The notes under the pieces: generated by a model | What the model was told of the DNA's origin: nothing | The model's database searches: none | What the model saw: the letters and a program-made list of their open reading frames with translations, nothing else | NCBI RefSeq assembly: GCF_025399895.1 | Contig: NZ_JAODUA010000030.1 | Location: 1 to 51,886, forward strand | DNA: 51,886 bases | From: Streptomyces sp. ASQP_92 | Lineage (GTDB): Bacteria; Actinomycetota; Actinomycetes; Streptomycetales; Streptomycetaceae | Direction: 5' to 3' | Part shown: in pieces, positions 31,673-41,227 of the stretch | How the letters are laid out: each line of letters begins with the position of its first letter | How positions within the stretch are numbered: the first letter of the stretch is position 1 | Made by a program: the position numbers and the translations under genes

Positions 31673-32839
31673 CTACGCCCTGGCAGGTACGGCGCCGGCC
31701 GCACTGCGTGCCTTGGGCAGCGCGATTCCCTGGGCCTGGGCTGCCGCTCCCGGGCGCAGGGTCCATGGCACCGTTCCGGTGTCTGTCAGCCACTCATTCG
31801 ACAACAGGCGTTTCACGACGAAGCCGCGCAGCGACCGCTTCATTTCCCAGCCCAGGCCCGCGCACAACTGGGCGTACGAGGGGCCGTGGCCGTGCTCGGT
31901 CCGAAAGGCGATGGTGAACGCGGCGGCCTGCGGACCGCGATCCGGGTGGGCGTCTTTCCAGTCGCCGTAGGCATTCTTGACGGCCTGGGAGAAGAAAGGG
32001 GAGCGGACGACGCCGGTGAACGCCTCCGCGACGCGTTCGACCGGGAGGGCGCACACCGCGCACAGCTCGACGGCTTCGACGTGGCGTCGCAGGGCGGGGG
32101 TGGCTGTGTTCTTCCACTGCTCCCACGCGGCAACGTCGAACTGGGGCTCGGCAAATGCGGTCTTGATGGACTGTTCCTCCGCAGTGGGGCGGCGCTGTCC
32201 CGACAGGTGCTGCACCGCGGGGGCCAGGCGGTAGCGGTCCTCGGAGAATTCGGTCAAGAAGCCCTTCTGCAGAAGCTCCGGGAGGGAGGCGCGGCAGGCT
32301 GCGGGAAGGTCCGGCGGGATCTGTCCGAGGAGCTTGGAGGTGCTGTGGGCGGCGAGGAACAGGCTGGCCAGCCGTGCGGCTGGCGGCAGCTTCTTGACTG
32401 GCTTGGCGGACAAGGCCCGTGTGGTCCATCCGGACACCCGTGAGCGCGTTTGTTTCCCGAAGGGAAGAGGGTGGTCGTCTTCGCGGACCAGGGCGGGAAC
32501 GGTGACTGGGACCGGCGTCGGCGGATCACCGTCGAAGAGCGCGTCGTCCACCTGCCAGCCCAGGCCGCGTAGGGCGTCGACCGCTCCCCGTGGATCACTG
32601 AGCTTCAGGCCGGACAGATCCTGCCCGGTGAGGTTGGCGGTACCACTCCGTGCGGCCCGGATGGCCACCACTGTAGCGATCAACTGCGCATCAGGACCGG
32701 GCAGCGGCAACGAGGCCACGTAGCGCAACAACGCGCGTGCTGCTTCCCCCTGGACGGACGTCAGGAGGAATGGCAGAGCCGTCGGCTCATTGTCGGGGGA
32801 AGTGCTGATCTTGCTGGGGCTGGATGCAGTCTGCGGCAC
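31673..32839 (-). CDS. Hypothetical protein (388 aa)
   Basis: GTG 32839 has AAGG 5 nt upstream. The protein has a helical N-terminal part (GEAARALLRYVASLPLPGPD), a linker, and a C-terminal half with LPELLQKGFLTEFSEDRYRL and CAVCALPVERVAEAFTGVV (one CxxC). The end SYAQLCAGLGWEMKRSLRGF resembles a winged helix. DNA binding is possible, but I do not recognise the family. It precedes the zinc-ribbon genes on the same strand with an 83-bp gap. Confidence 0.6.
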   Translation of the reverse strand: MPQTASSPSKISTSPDNEPTALPFLLTSVQGEAARALLRYVASLPLPGPDAQLIATVVAIRAARSGTANLTGQDLSGLKLSDPRGAVDALRGLGWQVDDALFDGDPPTPVPVTVPALVREDDHPLPFGKQTRSRVSGWTTRALSAKPVKKLPPAARLASLFLAAHSTSKLLGQIPPDLPAACRASLPELLQKGFLTEFSEDRYRLAPAVQHLSGQRRPTAEEQSIKTAFAEPQFDVAAWEQWKNTATPALRRHVEAVELCAVCALPVERVAEAFTGVVRSPFFSQAVKNAYGDWKDAHPDRGPQAAAFTIAFRTEHGHGPSYAQLCAGLGWEMKRSLRGFVVKRLLSNEWLTDTGTVPWTLRPGAAAQAQGIALPKARSAAGAVPARA

Positions 32840-32966
32840 GGCGCCTTCAACGCTCGCCGTGGACCCAGGTCACGCTCCCTGCGCCATCCGGCTGTCCGTC
32901 GCCCCTCTCCGCCCGGACCAGTGCGGGGGCGTACCTGTAGGAATCCGGCAGAAACGCCGGCCGTGG

Positions 32967-33482
32967 TCAGGAGCCGAGCGGCGTCTTGATCTCGGTCTGC
33001 CAGACGGAGCAGGCACGGTCGACGTACAGGGCAGCAAGGTAGGCGGCCAGCCGGTCGTCGTCATCATCGGCCAGTGCGTCGCGAGTGAGGGCGGTGCGTG
33101 CCTGAGCCAGCCGGTCCTTCACCCGCCACCACTGCTGGTCGACGCCGGCCTTTTCCTGGATGGTCTCGTGCAGGGCCTGGAGTGCGTAGCGGACGGAGCG
33201 GACGTCGCCCGGGGCCACATCGAGACGGGGGATGGTGGGGTCGAGGGCGCTCCGACCCCAGGTGTTGATCCGGACGACGATCCGCCGCAGCGAGGCCTCC
33301 GCCATCGGAATGCCGAAGGCGGAGTCGTCGCCGGAGGGGGGCTGCTGACCGGGATAGGCGGGGGCGTTCGGCGTGAGGGCGAGCAGCCCGGCCTGCTCCA
33401 GCAGCCGGGCCATGGGCCCGCAGGCGTCCTTGACCTTGTGGAACGGGCAGTACTCCGGGATCAACACAAAGCCTTTCACCAC
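32967..33482 (-). CDS. Hypothetical protein (171 aa)
   Basis: The protein contains EYCPFHKVKDACGPMARLLE and an acidic C-terminal helix region (RDALADDDDDRLAAYLAALY). GTG 33482 has no clear ribosome-binding site, so the start is uncertain. The CPFHKVKDAC segment may bind metal. It is first in a leftward cluster with the 388-aa and zinc-ribbon genes and divergent from the zinc-finger gene at 33672. No family recognised. Confidence 0.6.
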   Translation of the reverse strand: MVKGFVLIPEYCPFHKVKDACGPMARLLEQAGLLALTPNAPAYPGQQPPSGDDSAFGIPMAEASLRRIVVRINTWGRSALDPTIPRLDVAPGDVRSVRYALQALHETIQEKAGVDQQWWRVKDRLAQARTALTRDALADDDDDRLAAYLAALYVDRACSVWQTEIKTPLGS

Positions 33483-33671
33483 GCGACGCCAGCAGAGCCG
33501 GACATGCTACGGCAGCCCGTCCGCCGGTTCGGTGCGCCCGGCCTGCCCGGTTTTGGGTCAGCTTGTGGCTACGATGTGCGTGCAGCGCTTCGGCGCTGAT
33601 TCTTTGCAGCGTGGGCGGTGTCGGCGCGTATACCGGGTCGGCATTGCCGCGCTGCGGTAGAAATCGCCTCC

Positions 33672-34412
33672 ATGGCAAAGACCACCCCCACTCCGCCGAA
33701 GCCGGCACGCGTGACCGCACGCAGACGTAATGGAGCCGTCCGGCGCGTCGAGATCCCCGCCCAAGAGGTGGAGGAAGCCCTCCGGCTCCTGCAATTCGTG
33801 TCCACTCCTGAAGCCCGCCAGCTGCAGAGCAAGTTCGCCGCCCTTCTCCGGCCGGTGTGTTACTGGGCGTCATCGCGCACGGACTGCTCCTCCAACTACC
33901 CGGCTTGGGGCCACTGCGCGGCGTTCGTCAGCGCAACCAACCAACGCTGCGTCGAGCACCAGTGGCCGCTACCCGCCGACGTCCCGGACCCCTTCCCGGA
34001 CCGGTGCATCGTGACGCTGGACGAGGAACTGGCGGACCGCCGCTGGGTGCGTTACTCCTACGGGCTGCGCTGCCCTTTCGGCCGGCGTACGGGAAGCGAC
34101 CGGTGTGAACATCACGATCCGCGCGAGCCGGAACTGTGCGGGCACCCTGTGGACGACGGCGGTACCTGTACGACGCCGCAGGGAGTCTTCGCTTGCCGCA
34201 ACCATCGGTACGACAGACTCACGGCCTACAAGCGGGAGCTCGAACGTGTGCCGCTGACGCTGGAATGCGGTCACTGCGACGCCGCCGCGGGCGAGAACTG
34301 CACCACGGACAGCGGCCGGCCGGTCACGTTCCACAAGAGGCGTATCAGTGCCAGCCAGGACCTTGAGAGACGCCAGGAACTGTCGGACGAGATCGAGTGG
34401 TTGAGCCTCTGA
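33672..34412 (+). CDS. Multi-zinc-finger hypothetical protein (246 aa)
   Basis: The basic N-terminus (PKPARVTARRRNGAVRRVEI) suggests nucleic-acid binding. Cys/His positions repeat through the middle: C63/C72/C82/C93-H96, C112, C134/C145-H147-H148, C156-H158, C166, C175-H178. The C-terminal ribbon has C199, C202, C210 and H221 (C-x2-C-x7-C-x10-H), exactly the pattern of the 30691-31287 product. Start ATG 33672 was chosen (MAKTTPTPPK) over an upstream frame extension. It ends before a hairpin at 34462. The function is not known; a DNA- or RNA-binding role is inference. Confidence 0.68.
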   Translation: MAKTTPTPPKPARVTARRRNGAVRRVEIPAQEVEEALRLLQFVSTPEARQLQSKFAALLRPVCYWASSRTDCSSNYPAWGHCAAFVSATNQRCVEHQWPLPADVPDPFPDRCIVTLDEELADRRWVRYSYGLRCPFGRRTGSDRCEHHDPREPELCGHPVDDGGTCTTPQGVFACRNHRYDRLTAYKRELERVPLTLECGHCDAAAGENCTTDSGRPVTFHKRRISASQDLERRQELSDEIEWLSL

Positions 34413-34461
34413 ATGGTCCTGAGACACCCACGTCTTCCGCCACGCTGACCACGAAAGGCGA

Positions 34462-34483
34462 CCGGGTACGCGAAAGTACCCGG
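34462..34483 (+). terminator. Hairpin after the zinc-finger gene
   Basis: Perfect 8-bp stem CCGGGTAC/GTACCCGG around GCGAAA, 49 bp past the stop at 34412. It separates this gene from the SNF2-SWIM operon. Confidence 0.6.
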
Positions 34484-34497
34484 CGTCCGTCCCCCTG

Positions 34498-34656
34498 TCA
34501 GGTGAATAGCACTTCCTTGACCTCCTGTCCCTCGAAGGGGGTGCTCGCCAGGGCCGCGTTCTGGTTCTCATGACCGCCCGCCGTACACACGAACGTGCTG
34601 GTCAGCGGTGTCCCGCCCTTGGATGAGTCAGGTCGTGGATGCCGGAAGCCAAGCAC
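34498..34656 (-). CDS. Weak 52-aa ORF or gene remnant
   Basis: From GTG 34656 the reverse strand encodes a peptide containing GTPLTSTFVCTAGGHENQNA, with sensible coding bias to TGA at 34498. No ribosome-binding site, and it may be the tail of a lost gene. It lies divergent to the SNF2 gene start. Confidence 0.25.
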   Translation of the reverse strand: MLGFRHPRPDSSKGGTPLTSTFVCTAGGHENQNAALASTPFEGQEVKEVLFT

Positions 34657-34714
34657 ACTGACACTGGTTTGCTACCGCTTGCCCGAATTCTTCATGTTTC
34701 TCGCAAGGGTTGAG

Positions 34715-37700
34715 ATGCCCCCTGTCACGCCGCAGACCACTGCCCATGTACCACGACCCGCGTCCGGTTCCCGTGTTGCTCTGGAGTCGGTCGATCAGCA
34801 TGTCTTCTCCCGGCTGCTGGAGGCAGCGTGGGCGAATCGCCACCTGCCGCCCGAGCTCGCAGCGGAGGCCGCCGCACGCGGGGGGTCCGGACGCCTGGGC
34901 ATCAAGGATCTGCGACTGCTGTTGATGCGGGCCGCATCGCTCTCCTCGGCCCAAACGGCCGTCTGCGGCGCGATGGCGATCGTCTCGGCGCGCCCCGAGC
35001 TGGCCACGTCCGTGCTCCATACGCACTGCCAGGACATCGGCGCCGCGTCGGCCTTCGTGATCCGCGAGGTGCCCAGTGCGGACCCCCTGCTGTTCAGCGC
35101 TCAGGCCGGCTGGCGAGAGCCGGGTGTGAGCGTGCACGGTGCCGTGGTGACGCGTCCCAGCCGCAAAAGCGCCCACCAGTGCGCGGCCGTGAGCCTGCTC
35201 GGTCACCTCTGTGGAGCCGAGCCGGTCGAGCAGGACAGCACCCTGACCGGATGGGCGGCCGCCGGCCGCTTCTCCTCGGCGTCGCCGCCCGCCCAGTCCC
35301 GGGACGCCTCCTTCCCGGCCCGCCTTCAACAAGCCCTGGAACGCCCCCAGATCGCGCCGGCCGAAGTGGCGGAGATCGTATTGCGGATCAATTCAGGGGA
35401 ACTGATTCCGCGCGACCTGCACGCTGTCCTGTTCACCGCCCGGGCGACGGCGTGGCTGCCGGCTCGCGAGGCGGCCCTGGCTGTGGCGTGCGATCCCGGC
35501 ATCGCGGTGGCCGTACTGACTCTGCACCAGTCCCTGCGCCACGCGGCGACACCTTCCTATACGGAAGAGGTGCGAAAGAGTGAGCCCGGTCCGCCGCTCT
35601 TCCGTTCGCGGGCTACCTGCGTGATCGACGGAGAGGAGATCAGTGAGCTCGGTCCATGGCGCAACAACAAGCGACAGGCACGCGGCGCGGCCGCGCACCG
35701 GCTGCTGGCTCGCCTGGCCGGTCTGCCGGTGCAGGCACCGTCTCCGATGCACGGTGCGGGGACACACCCGGCGGCGGACAGCGGCCCCGCGCAGGAGACG
35801 GATCCGCAGGAGCAGCTGACGGTCCTGGCCGCATCGGGTGCGATCAGCGGACTCGTCTTCAAGGGCGCCCCCGGCATCACGGGCCTGGAGCCGCTGTTCG
35901 TGTCCGTCGCCGCCTGCGAACACCGTGGTGAGCTGCTCTCCGTCACCGAGCGGGGGCTGGGCCGCTCCAGTACGCGCGTGTCGGCCGCGCGTGAACTGCT
36001 GGTCGCTGTCCAACGCGCTATGAAGGCAGGCCGGGGTCTGCGCATGGGCCGCGTCCCGGTGCCGGAACTCGGCGGCAAGAACCCGCTGATGATCCTGAAC
36101 GAGCTCAAACAGACCGGCAAAATCAGCAAGTTGACGGTCGAGGATCCCGATCAGGACTCTGCCGGATTCGTTGCCCGGATCTCTTGCAAGGTGCACGCAG
36201 AATGGCTGGAGACCCTCGGTCACGGGCCCAACAAGCGCGAAGCACAACGTCACGCCGCTGAGGCCATGGTCGAGGAGCTGGCCACCCCCCAAGCGGGACA
36301 GGACCATGCCCAGCGCGCGCCCACCACTCCCGATCCGGCGGCCGCGGTGGTGGCCGGCGCGGGATCCGTCGGTGGGCACCGCAATCCGGCCGGGCCCCTC
36401 GCGGACCGCGAGGAGGCGGCGGCCGCCGAGGACAGGCTCGTCGAACTGCTGCAGCAGGACACGGAACTCACCATCGATCTGCAGGACGGCGCAGGCCGCT
36501 TCCTGCTCTACCGGGCGGACGGGCTCCCGTTGGAGGCCGTCTGCCACAAACCGATCAGACGCTGCACTGCCGACCTCGTCCTGCCCGGCCAGGGTCTCGC
36601 GGTCGGGCCCCGCACGGTGCCATGCTGGCAGGTGCCCGTGCGACTGCTGGCCAACGCCCTGGCCCGGATCTCCGACGGCGCCAAGATCGCCTCATCCGTC
36701 CAGCTGTGGCATCAGGCGATCCAGCTGGGACTCGCCGTGGTAGCCGACGGCCGGGTGTACCCGACGCTGGACAGAAACGGCGTCGACGTGTGGCGCCTGG
36801 GCCCGCTCGACGAACACGAGCGGCAGCGCGCCGGACAACTGCGGCAGGCCCTGCTGCCTCCCGCCCACTGCGGGGCCGCAACCGACACCCGGCCCTACCT
36901 CATGTGGGCGCCGCGCGTCGCGATCCGCGCCGGACTCGACGCCATCGCCGAGGCCATGCTTCGCGGCCCTGGCACCTCGGCGGTCCTGGGACACGCCCCG
37001 TTCACCGCCCCCGTCCCGCAGCAGCAGAACAGCTCCGCTCTGCACCAGTGGGCCGATCGCGCCGAGGACGAACGCGCCGAGGCGCCGGCCGTGGACCTGA
37101 AGCTGTCCGTACAGGCCCCGAAGAAGGGCAGCCCCCACGACACGGAACTGCTGTGGGCCGAACTCCTGGTCGCCCAGCCCACCGCGGAGAGCCATAAGCA
37201 GCAATCGTTCCGCCCTCTCACGCAGGTGGCCGGGGACGAGGCTCTGGTGGCGATCGTCCGCCGGCGGCTGCGGCGTATCGCCGAAGCGTGGGCGCCCGCC
37301 GAGAGGCTCCTCGAGTGCCCGGTGCCCGACCGGTTCACGCTGCTCGCCGGCGAGGCCGTCCTGCTGCTGGGCGCCGCCCGGGACCGACTGGAACGGGCGG
37401 GGCTGAGCGTGTCTTGGCAGCAGCAGTGGCACGACCGGCTGCGCACCCGCGCCGTGGTCGGCCCGCGGCCCGACGCGCCTGCGGCCGTTCCCCGGCCGCG
37501 GTTCTCCCTCGACGATGTCCTGGACGGCCGGTGGCAGATGTCGCTCGGCGACGACGACCTGTCGGATCAGGAGATGGACGGCCTCGCCGAAGCGTCCCGG
37601 CCGTTGGCCAAGGTGAGGGACCAGTGGGTGATGGTCGATGAAGACACCGCCCGCCGTGCCGCCGACCGCCGCATCGGACCGATCTCCTCGGATCAGGCCC

Positions 37701-39277
37701 TGCGCGCGTCCTTGACCGGGCACCTCGATGTCGACGGACAGCTTGTGCCCTGCGAGCCGACGGCCGCGCTCGCCGATCTCGTGGGATTCCTGCGCACCGG
37801 CTCCCGTACCACCCCCGTTCCTGCGCCGGACGCCTTGCATGCCACGATGCGCGACTACCAGCATCTGGGCCTGGCCTGGCTGGCGAACACCACCGGCGCG
37901 GGTTTCGGCGCGCTGCTCGCCGACGACATGGGCCTGGGCAAAACGCTGATGGCGCTGGCCCTGCACCTGCACCGCCGGGAATCCGACGCCCCTGCCATCG
38001 GGCCGACGCTGGTCGTCTGCCCTGCCTCCGTCGTCATCAACTGGGAGCGCGAAGTTCACCGGTTCGCCCCGACCGTACCGACCCTGCGCTACCTGGGAGC
38101 CGACCGCACCCTCGAAGACGCCACCTCCCGCACCGTTGTCATCACGAGCTACGAGACGCTCCGCCGCGACGTCGACCTGCTGGCCCTGCTGCACTTCGAC
38201 CTGGTCATCGCTGACGAAGCCCAAATGGTCAAGAACCACCGCACCGCCACTGCCCGCGCCCTGCGGCGCCTCAAGGCCGCCGCCCGGGTGGCACTGACCG
38301 GCACCCCGGTGGAGAACAACCTCACCGAGGCATGGGCGCTCATGGACTGGCTCAACCCGGGCCTGTTCGGCACCGAGCGCGTCTTCCGCGACCAGTTCGC
38401 CCGCCCCATCGAGGACAACCTCGCCGACACCGAGCGCACCGCACGACTGTCCGGCCTCATGCGTGCGTTCATGCTGCGTCGGCGCAAGAGCGATGCGGGC
38501 ATCCTCACCGAGCTGCCGCCCAAAGACATCCGGCCGCGCATCGTCGGCCTCAGCGACGAGCAGATCCAGCTCTACCAACAGACCGCCGACGAAACCCTCC
38601 AGGCGATCCGTGACGCCCAAGGCGTGCACCGCAAGGGGCTGTTGCTGGAGTTGTTCAACAAGCTGCAGCAGATCTGCAACTCGCCGGCCCAGTACCTGGG
38701 CGACTCGCTGGAGGACGACGGCTACGACCCCGAGCAGGCAGCGTCCCGGTCCGGCAAGATCGGCGCGCTCGACGACCTGCTGCCCGCCCTGACCGCCCCC
38801 GACGAGTCCACGCTGATCTTCACCCGGTACCGGTCCATGGCCAAGCTCCTCGTACGGCACCTGCGCGGCCACGGCCACGACCCGCTGTACTACAGCGGCG
38901 ACATTCCCTCCGTCCGTGAACGCCAACGCATCATCGATACCTTCCAGGCCCGCTCCGGTCAGCTCATGGTGATGACCGTCAAAGCCGGAGGCACCGGCCT
39001 CACCCTCACCCAGGCCAGCCACGTCGTGCTCTTCGACCGCCCCTGGAACCCGGCCAAGGAGAACCAGGCCATCGACCGCGCCCACCGCCTGGGCCAGCAG
39101 CGCACCGTCACTGTGCACCCGCTCATCACGGAGAACACCCTGGAGGACCGCGTCGACGAACTCCTCCACCACAAGCGGGCCCTCGCCGAGGCGGTCCTCG
39201 CCGACGGCTACTCCGCCCTCACCGAACTGACCGACGCCCAAATCATCGACCTGATCGCCCTGGGAGCACAGCGATGA
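34715..39277 (+). CDS. SNF2-family ATPase with N-terminal dsRNA-binding-like domains (1520 aa)
   Basis: The C-terminal 480 residues are a SNF2 translocase: Walker A DDMGLGKT (K1076), DEAQ box (1167-1170), TGTPVENN (1195-1202), GGTGLTLT (1425-1432) and QAIDRAHRLGQ (1451-1461). The N-terminal half is unusual. Residues 455-522 read as a canonical dsRBD (NPLMILNELKQTGKI at the front, GHGPNKREAQRHAAEAM at the back). Residues 265-336 (WRNNKRQARGAAAHRLLARL) are similar; 364-436 and about 121-168 are weaker copies. Region 565-1040 is specific to this family. ATG 34715 follows AAGGG; it was preferred to the GTG at 34595. The stop overlaps the SWIM gene (ATGA). Confidence 0.88.
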   Translation: MPPVTPQTTAHVPRPASGSRVALESVDQHVFSRLLEAAWANRHLPPELAAEAAARGGSGRLGIKDLRLLLMRAASLSSAQTAVCGAMAIVSARPELATSVLHTHCQDIGAASAFVIREVPSADPLLFSAQAGWREPGVSVHGAVVTRPSRKSAHQCAAVSLLGHLCGAEPVEQDSTLTGWAAAGRFSSASPPAQSRDASFPARLQQALERPQIAPAEVAEIVLRINSGELIPRDLHAVLFTARATAWLPAREAALAVACDPGIAVAVLTLHQSLRHAATPSYTEEVRKSEPGPPLFRSRATCVIDGEEISELGPWRNNKRQARGAAAHRLLARLAGLPVQAPSPMHGAGTHPAADSGPAQETDPQEQLTVLAASGAISGLVFKGAPGITGLEPLFVSVAACEHRGELLSVTERGLGRSSTRVSAARELLVAVQRAMKAGRGLRMGRVPVPELGGKNPLMILNELKQTGKISKLTVEDPDQDSAGFVARISCKVHAEWLETLGHGPNKREAQRHAAEAMVEELATPQAGQDHAQRAPTTPDPAAAVVAGAGSVGGHRNPAGPLADREEAAAAEDRLVELLQQDTELTIDLQDGAGRFLLYRADGLPLEAVCHKPIRRCTADLVLPGQGLAVGPRTVPCWQVPVRLLANALARISDGAKIASSVQLWHQAIQLGLAVVADGRVYPTLDRNGVDVWRLGPLDEHERQRAGQLRQALLPPAHCGAATDTRPYLMWAPRVAIRAGLDAIAEAMLRGPGTSAVLGHAPFTAPVPQQQNSSALHQWADRAEDERAEAPAVDLKLSVQAPKKGSPHDTELLWAELLVAQPTAESHKQQSFRPLTQVAGDEALVAIVRRRLRRIAEAWAPAERLLECPVPDRFTLLAGEAVLLLGAARDRLERAGLSVSWQQQWHDRLRTRAVVGPRPDAPAAVPRPRFSLDDVLDGRWQMSLGDDDLSDQEMDGLAEASRPLAKVRDQWVMVDEDTARRAADRRIGPISSDQALRASLTGHLDVDGQLVPCEPTAALADLVGFLRTGSRTTPVPAPDALHATMRDYQHLGLAWLANTTGAGFGALLADDMGLGKTLMALALHLHRRESDAPAIGPTLVVCPASVVINWEREVHRFAPTVPTLRYLGADRTLEDATSRTVVITSYETLRRDVDLLALLHFDLVIADEAQMVKNHRTATARALRRLKAAARVALTGTPVENNLTEAWALMDWLNPGLFGTERVFRDQFARPIEDNLADTERTARLSGLMRAFMLRRRKSDAGILTELPPKDIRPRIVGLSDEQIQLYQQTADETLQAIRDAQGVHRKGLLLELFNKLQQICNSPAQYLGDSLEDDGYDPEQAASRSGKIGALDDLLPALTAPDESTLIFTRYRSMAKLLVRHLRGHGHDPLYYSGDIPSVRERQRIIDTFQARSGQLMVMTVKAGGTGLTLTQASHVVLFDRPWNPAKENQAIDRAHRLGQQRTVTVHPLITENTLEDRVDELLHHKRALAEAVLADGYSALTELTDAQIIDLIALGAQR

Positions 39278-40185
39278 CCTCGAACGCATGGGCCACCCAC
39301 ACCTGGGAAACACTCCTGCGGGCCGCCGTCAACAACGAGGCCCTCTGGCTCGCCGGTCACAACGACCTGTCCGCCGGCGGCCTCACCCACCTCAGCCTCG
39401 AATGCGGCCGTGCATGCGCCACCGCCACCGACCGGCACCACACCACACCAGCACACCCGACGATCACCATGCCGGTACTCACCGACACCCAGAGAGCAAC
39501 CTGGCAGTCCGCCGCCCCCAGCTGCGGCCACCGTCAGGCCATCCGTACCGGAAAATTTCCCGAATGCCTGAGCAACCCGGCTCATACCGGTGGCGTACCC
39601 ACCCAGCCCGCCCCCGAGGAGATCACCTTCAGCTGCGATTGTGGAACTTCACCGTGCCGCCACATCGCCACCCTCGCCCACGCCGTCACCGCACGCCTGG
39701 CTACATGGCCCGCTGACTTCTCCCTATTGCGCGGGCTCCCCGAACACCCGCCGCAGCAGCGCTCCGACGCCAGCACGGACCAGCCGGTCACCACCACCCG
39801 CACCACGCCGGGCGGAAAGGTCCACATCCCCGCCCACCACGCATGGGCGTGGTATCGCGAAGGCGTTGAACCGCCTCTGCTGCCCACCTTCACAGTCGAC
39901 TTGGCCGACGGTCCCCCACCTGATCTTCCAATGCAAGCGCCCCCTCCCGCACCAGCACCAGAGCCGGAGCAGATCCAGGCACTCGTCCATGACGCCGCAG
40001 CCCAGGCACGCTCATATCTACGCGACGCCACTCGGCTGGACTGCGCACGGCACGACGACGTACTCCGCCTGACCACCAGGGTCCCCGGAGCCCGGCTTCC
40101 CGAGGTGGCCGAGCACCTAGGCATCGACATCGCCGATCTACGAGAACAGATCTCCGCATTTATGCCGACCGCACTGCGACGCTGA
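39274..40185 (+). CDS. SWIM zinc-finger protein partnered with the SNF2 ATPase (303 aa)
   Basis: SWIM fingers (CxCx(n)CxH) were first described in bacterial SWI2/SNF2 neighbours and plant transposases and mediate DNA or protein contacts. Here C121, C123, C128 and H130 form the finger in FSCDCGTSPCRHIATLAHAV. A long Pro-rich linker (about 210-235) precedes a C-terminal helical domain with LPEVAEHLGIDIADLREQIS, which looks like an HTH. ATG 39274 overlaps the SNF2 stop, so the two are translated together. Bacterial SNF2+SWIM pairs are known in outline, but their job is not established. Confidence 0.85.
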   Translation: MTSNAWATHTWETLLRAAVNNEALWLAGHNDLSAGGLTHLSLECGRACATATDRHHTTPAHPTITMPVLTDTQRATWQSAAPSCGHRQAIRTGKFPECLSNPAHTGGVPTQPAPEEITFSCDCGTSPCRHIATLAHAVTARLATWPADFSLLRGLPEHPPQQRSDASTDQPVTTTRTTPGGKVHIPAHHAWAWYREGVEPPLLPTFTVDLADGPPPDLPMQAPPPAPAPEPEQIQALVHDAAAQARSYLRDATRLDCARHDDVLRLTTRVPGARLPEVAEHLGIDIADLREQISAFMPTALRR

Positions 40186-40317
40186 ACAGACACTTCACGA
40201 CGGCGTAGGCGGGGAAATACGAGTCGCCCTGGCCTACTGACAGATCCGAAACTGCCAGGTCACCACCCGCTGCGGGCCGCCCCACCGGTCTGTCATCAGT
40301 GCTCGTAGGCTCAGCCC

Positions 40318-41076
40318 GTGCAGATACTCGTGATCCTCGCCGCTGCCGTGTATGGCGTCTTTGCCGGTCTGCTCCTGCCGCGAGTCGTGTACAAGATGGC
40401 CGTCCCGCCGGACCAAGCTTGGCGAGACCTGTGCCCGGCGGGCCATCCGGTGCCCGCCTGGGTCGGTATCCCGCACTGCCGGGCATGCCCCGGTGACGGA
40501 TCCACACGGTCTACTGGTGGGGAGGCGTTCGGCCCGTCCACCGCGATCGTCATCTCGCTCACCGTGACAGTGTGCGCGGCGTTGGCCTATGCGACCGGAC
40601 CCCGACCCGAACTGGCCGTCTGGCTGATGATCACACCCGCCCTGCTGCTCCTCGCGCTGGTCGACTTCACCGTGCACCGTCTCCCCGATGTCGTGACTCT
40701 CCCCCTCACCGCGCTGACGGTGCTTCTGCTCGGCGCTGCCGCACTCGTCCCTACGGCTGGCGGGTCCTGGGCGACGGCGCTGAGCGGAGCGTTCGCGCTG
40801 GGCGGCGGGTACTTCATACTCTTTCTGGTCAGTCCCAGGAGCCTTGGTTTCGGTGACGTCAAGCTCGCGTTCCCCCTCGGTGCCGTGCTCGGCTGGCACG
40901 GCTGGAGCACCCTCGTCCTCGGAGCCATCGCCGGTCAGCTCCTCGCCGCCCTCTACGGGTTGGCACTGATAGCCCTGCGCAGGGCCCGTATGAAGTCCTC
41001 TATCCCCTACGGCCCGTTTCTGATCGGCGGCACCCTGGTCGGAATGCTGGTGGCCACCGCGAGCAACCGAGCCTAA
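40318..41076 (+). CDS. Prepilin peptidase-like (A24 family) membrane protease (252 aa)
   Basis: Family members cleave leader peptides of type IV prepilins on the cytoplasmic face. The two catalytic aspartates are D116 (LLLALVDFTVHRLPDVVTLP) and D180 in GFGDVK, the GxGD motif. Six or seven hydrophobic segments are visible, starting with the N-terminal ILVILAAAVYGVFAGLLL. Cys54/Cys57, with Cys39, correspond to the optional zinc loop. GTG 40318 has no strong ribosome-binding site. No pilin or pilus-assembly genes are nearby, so its substrate is probably encoded elsewhere on the replicon. Confidence 0.88.
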   Translation: MQILVILAAAVYGVFAGLLLPRVVYKMAVPPDQAWRDLCPAGHPVPAWVGIPHCRACPGDGSTRSTGGEAFGPSTAIVISLTVTVCAALAYATGPRPELAVWLMITPALLLLALVDFTVHRLPDVVTLPLTALTVLLLGAAALVPTAGGSWATALSGAFALGGGYFILFLVSPRSLGFGDVKLAFPLGAVLGWHGWSTLVLGAIAGQLLAALYGLALIALRRARMKSSIPYGPFLIGGTLVGMLVATASNRA

Positions 41077-41227
41077 CCAGAGGAGGGCGGCGAGTTACCT
41101 GTGCTGGTCAGGGTGGTGGCGGCCTGCGCGAGGCACAGCACGAGGGTTCTTCACCCCGGCCCCAGCAGTGCAGCCCCACGCTGGTACGGGTGGCCCGTGA
41201 TGACGGCCATGAAGACGCAGGGGCTGT

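Noticed and set aside
36692..39313. 873-aa reverse-strand open frame opposite the SNF2 gene
   Set aside because: Shadow of high-GC coding DNA; the forward frame has all SNF2 motifs and the reverse frame shows no domain or ribosome-binding site.
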